A stretch of DNA of 64,000 nt. Source: Nitrospirales bacterium (lineage in GTDB: Bacteria > Nitrospirota > Nitrospiria > Nitrospirales > UBA8639). Under the pieces are notes generated by a model. It made no database searches, had not been told where the DNA came from, and saw nothing but the letters and a program-made list of their open reading frames with translations. Of this stretch, positions 46,803-56,506 are shown in pieces. The stretch spans positions 3,632,001 through 3,696,000 of the forward strand of contig JALDRJ010000002.1 of assembly GCA_031315865.1 (NCBI GenBank). Reading direction: 5' to 3'. Positions within the stretch are counted from its first letter, which is position 1, and every line of letters starts with the position of its first letter. A program made the translations under genes and the position numbers.

Positions 46803-49800
46803 ATGTTGAAGACTGAATACGCACAAACTACACCTAAACGCTCAACCTTAAATCCCTTTCGCAGTACGCTTCGCAACAAAATCACATGGATGCTCTCTGG
46901 GATACTCCTGGGCGCGACGTTAGTTGTCCTTCACCAAACGAGACAAAGTTATTTCGCCGCACTGACTGACGCGTCCGCCAATGAGGTTCGACACAGCATT
47001 GAGAGACTGGAAGGGCTTTGGGGCAACCAAATCAACCTCATTGGAGAAGATGTCCGCTTTCTTTCCCAAACGCTTCCCATTCAAGCCATTGTTCACGCAC
47101 GAAAGACCGGAGAGAGCAATCCACCAACGAAAGAGACGGCATCCGATTGGAAGAACCAGGTAGCCATGATGTTTACGGCATTCATGAAAGTCAGAAACAA
47201 CTATCTTCAAATTCGATTGATCGGCATCGAAAATGATGGGAAAGAGCTCGTTCGGGTCGATCGCCAACAAGGCGCTGTTTGGAGAGTCGGAGAATCCAGT
47301 TTACAAAAAAAATGGCACCGGTCGTATATGCAGGAAACGATACGTCAACCTCCAGGAACACTCTACTATTCTCCGATCGACTTAAATCGTGAGAATGGGA
47401 GAATCAGCGTTCCCCATATACCGACTTTGAGGGTCGCCACCCCAATTCATACATCTTCCGGCGAGATTCTGGGAATATTCATCATTAACTACAACATGAA
47501 CGAATTGTTTTCCCAGATGCGCGGCATGGTGCGCGCGAAACAAACGTTGTACCTCACAAACCAAACCGGTGAATACCTCATGAATCCGGACCCTAAAAAG
47601 AACTTTCTGTTCGAGTTTGGCCAATCCTACACAATGCAACAGGATTTCCCTCAATTCAAAACATGGCTGACATCCAGAATGACTCCTCAACTCCCCGCCA
47701 TCTTATCCAGTACCGTCAATGATCATGTGTTCGAACTTAAAAGGCTTCCATTTCCAGACAAGAAGACTAGATACATGATCCTCGGCCTGCATGATTCGTC
47801 CGACCCTTCACTCATTCTCCTTAATACGCTCATAACGAATATTGGTTTTCTATCGGTTGCGGTTCTCTCTTTAATCTGCGTAGCGATGATCTGGCTTGCT
47901 CGTTTCATGAGTCGGAAAGAGCATGAGCTACTCTCAATCATAAACACCGCCCCGACTGGCCTTCTCATGACCAATGAAGCTGGCACCATCGTCCTGACCA
48001 ACGCTTTACTGACTCAAAAATTTGGGTACGAAGAAGAAGAGTTGTTAGGCCAGTCGGTAGAAATGCTTCTTCCCAAACGTTTCCGTTCCGAACATCCTAC
48101 TCATCGTGCCGATTTTTTTGCCGAGCCCAGTCCACGCCGGATGGGCAAGGGGCGCGAACTGTATGCGCTGCGAAAAGACGGTTCCGAGTTTTCGGTCGTC
48201 ATAGGCATTACCTCACTGAAGACTGATGCGGAGACCTTAATTTTAACTTCGGTCGTCGATATCAGTGATCAAAAACTCGCAGAAGCCCGTTACAGAGACT
48301 TGATTCAATCCAACCTGCTCTTGATGTGGACCTGTCGCCCGACCGGTGAATGTGACTTTTTGAACGAACGCTGGCTGGCGTACACCGGCAAATCCGCGGA
48401 CGAGCAGCTGGGGTATGGATGGTTAGAACAACTCCACCCCGATGATCGAGAACGCGTGAATCGCACCTGGCAAGAAGCCGTGAAGAACGGGTCCCACTTG
48501 ATGGTGAAATTCCGTATCCGATGCCATGACGGCAGCTACCGGTGGTTTCTGGCTTTGGCCAATCCCTTAATGGACGACCGGGGAGCGATCGACCGTTGGG
48601 TCGGCTGCAATATCGATATTGAAGAGCAGCATCAGGCGGAAATAGCGCTTCAAGATTTGCTGCAACAGAATCGGCATATTCTTGAATCGGCGGGAGAAGG
48701 CATTTGGGGGTTGGACCTCGAAGGCAATGCCACGTTCGTCAACCAGGCTGCCGCGCGCATGTTAGGCTATCAACCAGAAGAGCTCATCGGAAAACCGATG
48801 CACACGCTGGTTCATCATACCAAACCCGATGGGTCGCCTTATCTTCAGGAATCCTGTCCCATGTATACCGCCTTCACCGAAGGCACGGCTCAACACCGGT
48901 CGGATGAGTACCTGTGGCGGAAAGATGGATCACACTTTCCCGTGTCATACACGAGTAGCCCGAACCTGGACGAACACAAGCGACTAACCGGAGCGGTCGT
49001 GGTGTTCCGGGACATCACCGAAGAGCTGGAAGCCAAAAGAATGATCGCCGAGAAGAATTTGGAACGCACACTCATCCTCGATAATGTTCCAGCCCTGGTC
49101 GCCTCGTTCGACCGGCACCATCACTATCGATTCGCCAATAAACGATACCTGAAATGGTTCAATATCACAGATGATTACCTCAAGGGCAAACATGTCCAGG
49201 AGTTGCTGACCTCCGAAGTCTACACGAACATCATACGCCCTAAGATGGATCGGGCCCTGAATGGCGAACTCACGTCATTCGAGTTGCAAATTCCACATGC
49301 CAACGGGCATCTGCGCTGGGTCCAAGCCACCTACGTTCCGGATCGAGATGTCCAGGGCGTCGTTCATGGGCTGTTTGCGATGGTCGTGGATATTCACGAA
49401 CGCAAGCAATTCGAAGCGCAACTAGAAGAAGTCACGGAACGTCTTCAATTAGCCACGCAATCCGCCGAAATCGGGGTCTGGGACTGGGACGTCACGCGCA
49501 ACGTGCTCACCTGGGACGAACGGATGTACGAGCTCTATGGAGTCACCCGCAACACCTTTGCCGGCGCGTACGAAGCCTGGACCAATGCCCTGCATCCCGA
49601 CGATCACGACCGGGCCCATGGCCAACTCCAAGCGGCCCTGGCAGGGGACGCCACGTTCAATTGCGAATTTCGCATCATCTGGCCCGATCAATCCATTCAC
49701 CATATTCGGGCCTTTGCGACGGTCCAACGCAATCAAGCCGGAGAGGCGATTCGTATGATCGGCGTCAACTGGGATATCACCATCGAGAAACTTCAGGAAC

Positions 49801-50564
49801 ACACGTTGACGCAGTACATCGATAATCTCCGGCGTTCGAACGCAGAACTGGAACAGTTTGCCTATGTGGCCTCGCATGACCTTCAGGAACCCCTTCGAAA
49901 AATCCGAAACTTCTCGGAACTCCTGGCCCTCCGCGCCAAGGGTCACCTGCCACAGGAGGCTGAAAAATACTTGAAGACGATCGTGGATGGGGCCCTTCGC
50001 ATGCAAACGCTCGTGCAAGATCTCCTCGCGTATTCCCGGGTCGCACGCGGCGCACTCAAGGTCGAATCCGTGGATCTTCGTGACGTGCTCAAGACCGTCC
50101 TCGAAAATTTAGATCAACGAATCATTGAAGCCAAGGGAACTATCACGGTCGGCACACTGCCCGTCGTCGTGGCCAATCGAACTCAGATGGAACAGTTGTT
50201 CCAGAATCTCATCGGTAACGGGGTGAAATATCGAACCGACGCGCCTCCTGTAATCGGCGTGTCGGCGGAGCGCAAGTTGACCCATTGGCTCTTCTCCGTT
50301 CGAGACAATGGCATTGGCATCGACCCTCAGTATGTCGAACGGATCTTCGTGATCTTTCAACGGCTCCACACGAAGCAAGAATACACAGGAACAGGGATCG
50401 GACTGGCCATATGCAAAAAAATCGTGGAGTTACACGGCGGTGATATCTGGGTGGAATCGACGCCTCACCAAGGTTCGACCTTTTTTTTCACCCTCCCCGA
50501 TCGCTCGAAATCGTCCTCTTCAATCGCGCACAACACCAGTTCATCTCAAGAGCTTTCAGCCTAG
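46803..50564 (+). CDS. membrane sensor histidine kinase with periplasmic Cache-like domain and five PAS domains
   Basis: 1253 residues. Membrane segments at about 28-45 and 340-365 flank a periplasmic sensor of about 290 residues (RLIGIENDGKELVRVDRQ, LRVATPIHTSSGEILGIFIIN), Cache-like. Five PAS domains follow: about 375-490, 497-610, 620-745, 750-870 and 880-1000; the second and fifth are of the PAS_3 type. HisKA has FAYVASHDLQEPLRKI (His about 1024); HATPase has DNGIGIDPQ and GTGIGLAICKK. No receiver. The SHDLQEPLRK subtype is that of phytochrome-like kinases, whose usual partners are Rcp1-type receivers such as the two encoded just downstream. It starts 24 bases after the upstream hybrid kinase. 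The ligand is unknown. Confidence 0.92.
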   Translation: MLKTEYAQTTPKRSTLNPFRSTLRNKITWMLSGILLGATLVVLHQTRQSYFAALTDASANEVRHSIERLEGLWGNQINLIGEDVRFLSQTLPIQAIVHARKTGESNPPTKETASDWKNQVAMMFTAFMKVRNNYLQIRLIGIENDGKELVRVDRQQGAVWRVGESSLQKKWHRSYMQETIRQPPGTLYYSPIDLNRENGRISVPHIPTLRVATPIHTSSGEILGIFIINYNMNELFSQMRGMVRAKQTLYLTNQTGEYLMNPDPKKNFLFEFGQSYTMQQDFPQFKTWLTSRMTPQLPAILSSTVNDHVFELKRLPFPDKKTRYMILGLHDSSDPSLILLNTLITNIGFLSVAVLSLICVAMIWLARFMSRKEHELLSIINTAPTGLLMTNEAGTIVLTNALLTQKFGYEEEELLGQSVEMLLPKRFRSEHPTHRADFFAEPSPRRMGKGRELYALRKDGSEFSVVIGITSLKTDAETLILTSVVDISDQKLAEARYRDLIQSNLLLMWTCRPTGECDFLNERWLAYTGKSADEQLGYGWLEQLHPDDRERVNRTWQEAVKNGSHLMVKFRIRCHDGSYRWFLALANPLMDDRGAIDRWVGCNIDIEEQHQAEIALQDLLQQNRHILESAGEGIWGLDLEGNATFVNQAAARMLGYQPEELIGKPMHTLVHHTKPDGSPYLQESCPMYTAFTEGTAQHRSDEYLWRKDGSHFPVSYTSSPNLDEHKRLTGAVVVFRDITEELEAKRMIAEKNLERTLILDNVPALVASFDRHHHYRFANKRYLKWFNITDDYLKGKHVQELLTSEVYTNIIRPKMDRALNGELTSFELQIPHANGHLRWVQATYVPDRDVQGVVHGLFAMVVDIHERKQFEAQLEEVTERLQLATQSAEIGVWDWDVTRNVLTWDERMYELYGVTRNTFAGAYEAWTNALHPDDHDRAHGQLQAALAGDATFNCEFRIIWPDQSIHHIRAFATVQRNQAGEAIRMIGVNWDITIEKLQEHTLTQYIDNLRRSNAELEQFAYVASHDLQEPLRKIRNFSELLALRAKGHLPQEAEKYLKTIVDGALRMQTLVQDLLAYSRVARGALKVESVDLRDVLKTVLENLDQRIIEAKGTITVGTLPVVVANRTQMEQLFQNLIGNGVKYRTDAPPVIGVSAERKLTHWLFSVRDNGIGIDPQYVERIFVIFQRLHTKQEYTGTGIGLAICKKIVELHGGDIWVESTPHQGSTFFFTLPDRSKSSSSIAHNTSSSQELSA

Positions 50565-50685
50565 CTAGACAGTTTTGAGGGCATGGGATAAGATGTTTAG
50601 ATAGATACCCGTTTACGCTGCTCTCGCTCTTCGTTGTCCGCAACATTCTCGCAAGAACTAGCATTCGTTATCTAAGGAGAAATCG

Positions 50686-51120
50686 ATGCTCGACCAGTCC
50701 AATCCGATTCATGTTCTCATGGTTGAAGATGATGAAGAAGATGTCGAGCTGACGAAGGTCGCATTGTCAAAGTCAAAAGTCGCCCTTGACCTTCAAGTCG
50801 TCGAGAATGGAGCCGAGGCCATGAGCTACTTGAAGAAAGCGCCTCCCTACCAGGACAGACCTCGTCCGGACCTGATTCTGCTCGACCTGAATCTCCCCAG
50901 AAAAAACGGGCGCGAAGTTCTCGCAGATCTGCAAAATGATGAAAGCTTACGGTTGATCCCGGTGATCATCCTCACCACATCCGACCAGGATGAAGACGTA
51001 CTGAGAACGTATGAGCTGGGGGCCAATTGCTATATCACAAAACCCGTGGGATTGGAACAGTTTTCAAAAGTCGTCAACGCTATCGACCACTTTTGGTTTT
51101 CAATCGTGAAGCTCCCTTGA
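50686..51120 (+). CDS. single-domain response regulator, Rcp1-like
   Basis: 144 residues, a lone receiver with DDEED acidic cluster, phospho-acceptor D67 (LILLDLNLPRKNG), Thr in ILTTSD and Lys in ITKPVG. The C-terminal helix ends HFWFSIVKLP, the mark of Rcp1-type partners of phytochrome-like kinases. AAGGAG lies 7 bases before the ATG. It follows the five-PAS kinase by 121 bases and probably receives its phosphate (inference). Confidence 0.93.
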   Translation: MLDQSNPIHVLMVEDDEEDVELTKVALSKSKVALDLQVVENGAEAMSYLKKAPPYQDRPRPDLILLDLNLPRKNGREVLADLQNDESLRLIPVIILTTSDQDEDVLRTYELGANCYITKPVGLEQFSKVVNAIDHFWFSIVKLP

Positions 51121-51220
51121 CCGGCTGCCATAAACCTTCGCGACCTCGGTCCGATCCCACAGGAATCACCAATCTCCGAACGCAAGGTCCGCGATCAACG
51201 CAAGAGAAAAGGAATGCCTT

Positions 51221-51664
51221 ATGTCACCCCGACCGATATCGATACTGTTAGTTGAAGATGACGACGAAGATATCTATTTGACTGAGGAAGCGCTTCACGC
51301 TTCGAAGCTCGTGATACAGTTAGACATCGTGAAGAATGGAGAGGACGCCATTAAGTATCTTCATCGTGAGGCGCCCTATGGCGACAAAATGTTGCCAGAC
51401 TTGATTATCCTGGACCTGAATTTGCCCAAAAAAAATGGATGGGAGGTACTCGAAACGATCAAATCCAACGCCACGCTCAGAACCCTCCCAGTTACGATCC
51501 TCACCACCTCCAGTGAAGACCCCGACGTACGGCGCGCGTATGACATGGGAGCGAACAGCTACATCACCAAACCCATCGGACTCGAAGCGTTTCGCAGCGT
51601 CGTTCACACGCTTGAGGACTTTTGGTTCACGATCGTGAAGCTGCCTCCCAAGCCAACCAGATAG
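51221..51664 (+). CDS. single-domain response regulator, Rcp1-like (second copy)
   Basis: 147 residues, clearly related to the preceding receiver: DDDEDI acidic cluster, D65 (LIILDLNLPKKNG), ILTTSSEDPDV, ITKPIG and the terminal DFWFTIVKLP. The pair is probably a tandem duplication that has diverged in the first 40 residues. AAGGA lies 8 bases before the ATG. It ends the plus-strand run; the next gene converges on it. Confidence 0.93.
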   Translation: MSPRPISILLVEDDDEDIYLTEEALHASKLVIQLDIVKNGEDAIKYLHREAPYGDKMLPDLIILDLNLPKKNGWEVLETIKSNATLRTLPVTILTTSSEDPDVRRAYDMGANSYITKPIGLEAFRSVVHTLEDFWFTIVKLPPKPTR

Positions 51665-51774
51665 CCATCCCTCCAAGATGATGGAGTACCCTGGGCTCGC
51701 GAATGCCGCAAGTTCTTTCTCGTGCCCAGCATGAAGCGCAAGAAACAAGGGCTCACGGCGATGTCTTCGTAGGA

Positions 51775-52947
51775 TTAAACGGCTGTGATCTGAACGGCAG
51801 CCGATGGCCGGTCTGTTTGAGGAGAGTCAATCTTCGGAAATGTCACGCTGAATGTACTTCCCTGGCCTTCAACGGAATTCACCCAGATTTTTCCGCCATG
51901 AAATTCGACGATTTTTTGACAAAGGGCCAGACCAATACCCGTGCCCTTTGGGATGTTCGTATGGTCTATTCGTTCAAACACCGTGAATATCGTCGTCAGA
52001 TATTTCAGCGGGATTCCGACTCCATTGTCACGAACTTGTAGATGCCAGTATCCATCCTGTTCATCGACCGCGACGTCGATTTGCGGAGGTTCGGCGCGAC
52101 GAAAGCGGATGGCGTTGCTGATGAGATTGCGGAACAATTGCTGAAGCAACCCCTGATTCCCCAGAATCTCTGGCAGAAGCGCGATCGTGATGTTGGCCTG
52201 AGCCTCCTGAACGACATCCTCCAATTCTCCAAGCACCTCGTGAACGGTCTCAGACAAATTCACGGGAAGCAATGGTTGCTGCCCGCCACCGACCAAGGAA
52301 TACGCTAAAAGATTCGTAATGAGTTGCCGCATATGATAGGCATTCTTAAGGGAGCGACTGAGATAATCCGCAACCTGTTCGGGTATATGCCCTTTGAGAT
52401 CCTTCTCCATGATTTCCAGGTAATTAATGATTCGTCTGATTGGAGCCTGTAAGTCATGCGAAGCCCGGTGGGAAAATTGCGCCAACTCCTTCTGCGATCG
52501 TTCGATTTCGAGTCGCTGCTCTTCTGCCTGCCGTATTAACACCGACTTCTCGACCGCGAGGACGACTGCGCGGATGAGGTCGTCTGCCGTCGTCTTTTTT
52601 TTCACGAGGTAATCTGCGGCTCCGCTCTTGAGCGCATTTCTTACGATCGATTCATTGCCATGATTTGTCAGAAGCAGGACCGGAATGTTTCGGTCACGCT
52701 GTTCATGAATCAATTTCGTCATCCATTCCAACCCATCCGCATCGGGAAGCTGATAATCGAGCAAGACGCAATCCGGATGCTCAGCCAGGAACAATTCCCA
52801 GCCTTTCGTTCCGGAATCAGCCTCGAGCACCTGAAAGACCGGGTGTTGATTCTTCCGTAGATAGTGACAGAACACCTCTCGTGCCTCTGCGCTGTCGTCG
52901 ATAAGCAGGACGGTCAAAGAAGAAGTCGTCATCGCTTGGGAAGTCAT
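51775..52947 (-). CDS. REC-histidine kinase (phytochrome-like kinase subtype)
   Basis: 390 residues, no membrane segment. Receiver at about 10-130 (LLIDDSAEAREVF, CVLLDYQLPDADG), short coiled coil, HisKA with FSHRASHDLQAPIRRI (His about 165), HATPase with NLISNAIRF, DNGVGIPLKY and GTGIGLALCQK. The N-terminal receiver should be the input from another kinase, which makes it a relay element. Starts at 52947 or 52932 are both possible; neither has a good ribosome-binding site. It is divergent from the riboswitch-controlled gene. Confidence 0.92.
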   Translation of the reverse strand: MTSQAMTTSSLTVLLIDDSAEAREVFCHYLRKNQHPVFQVLEADSGTKGWELFLAEHPDCVLLDYQLPDADGLEWMTKLIHEQRDRNIPVLLLTNHGNESIVRNALKSGAADYLVKKKTTADDLIRAVVLAVEKSVLIRQAEEQRLEIERSQKELAQFSHRASHDLQAPIRRIINYLEIMEKDLKGHIPEQVADYLSRSLKNAYHMRQLITNLLAYSLVGGGQQPLLPVNLSETVHEVLGELEDVVQEAQANITIALLPEILGNQGLLQQLFRNLISNAIRFRRAEPPQIDVAVDEQDGYWHLQVRDNGVGIPLKYLTTIFTVFERIDHTNIPKGTGIGLALCQKIVEFHGGKIWVNSVEGQGSTFSVTFPKIDSPQTDRPSAAVQITAV

Positions 52948-53270
52948 GAGAATAGAGTGATTAAAAGGGTAATTCTTGATGGATCTCGCATATCCATGAA
53001 GACCGTTGCTTATGATGCCGGGCCTTTACGTGTTGCTGGCACGCCTGCCAGTATCGAGTTTCATGCTATTAACCCTCTCGGCTTATCATCCTTTTTCCTA
53101 AAGGCGCGGCGCCTGCCAGTAGCTAGGATCGAGAAACTGACAGGAACCATCAGATCACGTCCAGTGAATAGTCCCAATGAACGCTTCTCTTCAACACGCC
53201 TGCCCTTTCTGCGCCGGACGATGGGCCAGCCATAAAGTTGTACGCTCCGAAGACCGATCAGAGAATCAAC
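52948..53270. other. intergenic region upstream of the riboswitch
   Basis: About 320 bases between a minus-strand REC-kinase gene and the riboswitch. It should contain two divergent promoters, none of which is clear by eye. I see no gene here. Confidence 0.45.
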
Positions 53271-53368
53271 ATCGTGAAAAGGGCAAACCATCCGTAAGGG
53301 TGGGACGCAAAGCCAAGGGACCTTTGAGAACGGTTGTGCAGACAGAGGTTCGCCCGGTTGCCACTCAT
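53271..53368 (+). ncRNA. cyclic-di-GMP-I (GEMM) riboswitch aptamer
   Basis: The core is diagnostic: GGGCAAACC (53281-53289), hairpin CCATCC-GTAA-GGGTGG (53288-53303) with a GNRA tetraloop, then GGGACGCAAAGCC (53302-53314), and the closing CGCCCGGTTGCC (53351-53362). This is the conserved layout of class-I c-di-GMP aptamers. The next start codon is at 53532, so about 165 bases remain for an expression platform. A hairpin GGGTG-12-CACCC follows near 53406-53430, but no T-tract is seen. The most likely controlled gene is the REC-kinase at 53532. Exact ends are approximate. Confidence 0.9.
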
Positions 53369-53531
53369 GCACCCCCTCCGGCTCGGCTCTCACGCTTCTG
53401 GCTCATGGGTGTCCAGCAGTTGTCACCCAAGATTCCCTTCTCACTCTCACAAGACATTGGTCATCAACCGATAAGGCAATAAAAGATTTCTCCGATGACC
53501 GTAGAGAGAACAAGAAACAAGGTCACCATTC

Positions 53532-54707
53532 ATGTCTGCCGCTGAAGCTCCAGATACGCTGCGCGTCCTCCTCGTGGAAGATGACGAGGACGATGCCGCT
53601 ATGACGCGGGCGCTACTCTCCAATATTCCCGGGACGCGTTTTGAGATGGATTGGGTCTCATCCTACGACCGCGGGCTAGAAATGATTCAAGCCAATCGCC
53701 ATGATGTCGACCTGGTCGATTATCACCTTGGCATGCACTCCGGGCTGGACCTCCTTCACGCAATCCAAGGGGAAACGCGACATGCCCCGGTGATTATGCT
53801 CACCGGCCACGGGAACGAATCGGTCGTCCTCGAAGCCATGCGGTCAGGAGCAGCCGACTATCTCCCCAAAGGATCCATGTCCTCGGAAAGCCTAGAGCGA
53901 GCGATTTCCCATGCAGTCGAAAAATTCCGTTTACGATGCCACCTGGACGAGCGGCATCGTGAGTTGCAACAAGCTAATGACGATCTCAAGATGCGCAGCG
54001 AAGAAATCGAACGCTTCTACCATGTGCTGGCACACGAGCTCAAAACGCCACTCACGGCTGCCAGCGAGTTCGTGGATATTCTCCTCGAAGAAATTTCCGG
54101 CCCCATCAATGCCGACCAACGCGAGTACTTACAGATCATCGACGGTTGTTTCGACTCGTTGAAACAGAACATCAACGATTTATTCGATATCACACGTCTG
54201 GAAACCGGGAAATTAAGCGTGACCTTGGAGTCTGCCCCGGTCGATGACCTCATCCATCAGGTCGTGACATCATTCGGCCCCATCGCCCACCATAAAGGCG
54301 TCACGCTCGACTGCGCTGTCTCTCCAAACCTGTCCGCCGTCTTCATGGACCCGCAGCGCATTCGACAGGTCCTGAATAACTTGCTCAGCAATGCCATTAA
54401 ATTCACGCCATCCGGAGGCTTCGTGACCATTGCCGCATCAGAAGAGACCGCCAACCCGTCCTTCCTGACCATTACGGTCACGGACACTGGACAGGGCATT
54501 GAAGCAGATCAATTGAGCCGCATTTTTGGTCGCCTCTATCAAATTCGTGATGACTCATCACCGTCGGTGGCCGGACTAGGCCTTGGACTTTTTATCGCGC
54601 GGGAGCTCGTGAAGCTTCATGGCGGCACGCTGTCGGTGACCAGCACACCGGGGGTAGGCAGCACATTTTCCTTTACCCTTCGTCACACGTCTCAACCCAC
54701 GTCATGA
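53532..54707 (+). CDS. REC-histidine kinase, downstream of a c-di-GMP riboswitch
   Basis: 391 residues, soluble. Receiver at about 10-130 with LLVEDDEDDAAM and phospho-Asp in VDLVDYHLGMHSG; coiled coil; HisKA with FYHVLAHELKTPLTAA (His about 170); HATPase with NNLLSNAIKF, DTGQGIEADQ and GLGLGLFIAREL. It starts a plus-strand group of three (REC-kinase, receiver, REC-kinase) separated by 25 and 4 bases, so the riboswitch may set the level of all three. AAGG lies 9 bases before the ATG. The HELKTPLT subtype differs from the SHDLQEPLRK kinases nearby. Confidence 0.92.
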   Translation: MSAAEAPDTLRVLLVEDDEDDAAMTRALLSNIPGTRFEMDWVSSYDRGLEMIQANRHDVDLVDYHLGMHSGLDLLHAIQGETRHAPVIMLTGHGNESVVLEAMRSGAADYLPKGSMSSESLERAISHAVEKFRLRCHLDERHRELQQANDDLKMRSEEIERFYHVLAHELKTPLTAASEFVDILLEEISGPINADQREYLQIIDGCFDSLKQNINDLFDITRLETGKLSVTLESAPVDDLIHQVVTSFGPIAHHKGVTLDCAVSPNLSAVFMDPQRIRQVLNNLLSNAIKFTPSGGFVTIAASEETANPSFLTITVTDTGQGIEADQLSRIFGRLYQIRDDSSPSVAGLGLGLFIARELVKLHGGTLSVTSTPGVGSTFSFTLRHTSQPTS

Positions 54708-54732
54708 CGATTTAAGCGAAAGAGAGTGAAGC

Positions 54733-55128
54733 ATGCAGAAGAAAATATTACTCGCTGAAGACGACGAACGAATCGTGAAAGCCATTTCCGTCCGGCTCAA
54801 CGCAAAAGGCTATGAAGTCCTCGCTGCCTACGACGCCATCATGGCCATGCAAAAAACCATGGAACAAGATCCCGATCTGATCTTGTTAGACATCAACATG
54901 CCTGGAGGCAATGGGCTCACACTCGCCGAGCGATTAAAAAATTCCAGCAAAACGAGTCACATTCCTATTATTTTCCTCACAGCGAGCAAACAACCCGATC
55001 TTCAACAACGTGCGATCAATCTGGGAGCGATCGCCTTCTTCGAAAAGCCATTCGACTTTGATGAGCTACTGGCGACCGTTCGGGCCGCTTTGGACCACCC
55101 ACATGTGCGCTTGACGAACGCGTACTAA
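54733..55128 (+). CDS. single-domain response regulator
   Basis: 131 residues, receiver only. Acidic EDDE near residue 9-12, phospho-acceptor D53 (LILLDINMPGGNG), Thr in IFLTAS, Lys in FFEKPFDFDELL. No output domain, so it is a relay or a protein-protein switch. It lies between two REC-kinases; its stop is 4 bases before the next ATG. It is of the common CheY/DivK type rather than the Rcp1 type. Confidence 0.92.
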   Translation: MQKKILLAEDDERIVKAISVRLNAKGYEVLAAYDAIMAMQKTMEQDPDLILLDINMPGGNGLTLAERLKNSSKTSHIPIIFLTASKQPDLQQRAINLGAIAFFEKPFDFDELLATVRAALDHPHVRLTNAY

Positions 55129-55132
55129 GGCC

Positions 55133-56458
55133 ATGTCACTCCTTTCGGTCATACCGGACCGTGAAAAAGCCTCACGTTCCTCACAAAGCCACGACTCCAC
55201 TCAAGCCTTGCGTGTGCTCTTAATCGAAGACGACGAAGACGACGCGCTCATCGCAAAATCCCTATTATCCTCCATAGAAGGCTCCACGTTCCACGTGGAC
55301 TGGATCTCATCATACGATGAAGCCCTCGACGTCATCCTGCAGAATCAACATGATGTCTGTCTGTTGGATTACCGACTCGAAGCGCGAACCGGCATCGAGT
55401 TTTTGAGGGAGACCCTGCAGTATGGTTGTCAAGTGCCCATCATCATGATGACCGGCGCGAAGGATCAAGAACTCGACTTCAAAGCCATCAAACTTGGAGC
55501 CGCGGACTATGTGGTCAAAGGCGAGACGGCTTCCGTTATCTTAAATCGCGTCATTCTCCACGCACTCGAGCGCAAGCGGGCCGATCTCGAAAGGCAGGAG
55601 CTCCAAACGCAACTTCTGGAGACATCCCGGCAGCTCGGCATGGCGGAAATCGCGATCAATGTTCTTCACAACGTAGGAAATGTCTTGAATAGCATCAATG
55701 TTTCCTCGGGCATCATCGCCCAGTCACTACGGCAAGCACATGTCGGAGAACTCGGGAAAGTCGCGGAACTCTTGAATGCCCACCATGATCAGCTTGGGCC
55801 ATATCTGACCGACGATGCCAAAGGCAAGCTGATTCCCCAGTATCTACAAGGACTGGGAACCGACCTTTCCATACGGTTTAACCGTGCCATTCAGGAAGTC
55901 GATGCTCTGGTTTCTCAAGTAGATCATGTCAAACATGTCATCAAAGCCCAACAAGACATCGCCAAACCCGGCGGTCTGCAGGAACCGGTCCGGGCCGAAG
56001 AACTGATTGAGCAAGCGTTGATGATCAGTCACGGGGAGCTCGTCCATCATCATATCGCGATCGTCCGGGACTATGCCCACCTTCCGCAGATCATGCTTGA
56101 CAAGCATCAAGTCTTGCAAATCCTGGTCAATCTTATCCGTAACGCCAAACATGCCATGCTCGCGATACAAAACATCCCCCACCGCCTCACGCTCCGACTG
56201 CGATATTGTGATGACCTGACAGATCACTTTCAGATCGAAGTCCAGGATACTGGGATAGGGATCAAGGCAGAAAATTTGACTCGTATCTTTGCCCAAGGCT
56301 TCACGACCAAGAAACAAGGCCATGGCATCGGACTGCATAGCAGCGCCCTGGCTGCGAAAAACTGTGGGGGCTCTCTTCAGGCCATCAGCGATGGGGAAAG
56401 GCATGGAGCGACATTTATCCTTCGGCTGCCGCTTTCCACGATACAGGCTCCCGCCTAA
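55133..56458 (+). CDS. REC-histidine kinase with non-standard H-box (HNVGN)
   Basis: 441 residues. Receiver at about 24-150 (LLIEDDEDDALIAKSLL, VCLLDYRLEARTG). The second part has the H-box-like NVLHNVGNVLNSINV near residue 182-196 instead of a normal SHELRTPL-type box. A long helical region follows, then HATPase with NLIRNAKHAML, DTGIGIKAEN and GHGIGLHSSAL. The receiver shares the WISSYDEALDVI-like sequence with the kinase at 53532 (WVSSYDRGLEMI), suggesting duplication. Whether the unusual His is phosphorylated is not known. Confidence 0.88.
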   Translation: MSLLSVIPDREKASRSSQSHDSTQALRVLLIEDDEDDALIAKSLLSSIEGSTFHVDWISSYDEALDVILQNQHDVCLLDYRLEARTGIEFLRETLQYGCQVPIIMMTGAKDQELDFKAIKLGAADYVVKGETASVILNRVILHALERKRADLERQELQTQLLETSRQLGMAEIAINVLHNVGNVLNSINVSSGIIAQSLRQAHVGELGKVAELLNAHHDQLGPYLTDDAKGKLIPQYLQGLGTDLSIRFNRAIQEVDALVSQVDHVKHVIKAQQDIAKPGGLQEPVRAEELIEQALMISHGELVHHHIAIVRDYAHLPQIMLDKHQVLQILVNLIRNAKHAMLAIQNIPHRLTLRLRYCDDLTDHFQIEVQDTGIGIKAENLTRIFAQGFTTKKQGHGIGLHSSALAAKNCGGSLQAISDGERHGATFILRLPLSTIQAPA

Positions 56459-56506
56459 CCTCAATCAAGGAGAGACAGCCTTTTCGCGAGACGCCTTGAC
56501 ACTGAC

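Noticed and set aside
53177-53482. 101-codon open frame on the plus strand
   Set aside because: It runs straight through the c-di-GMP aptamer, whose conserved bases explain the sequence; the predicted protein has no recognisable domain.
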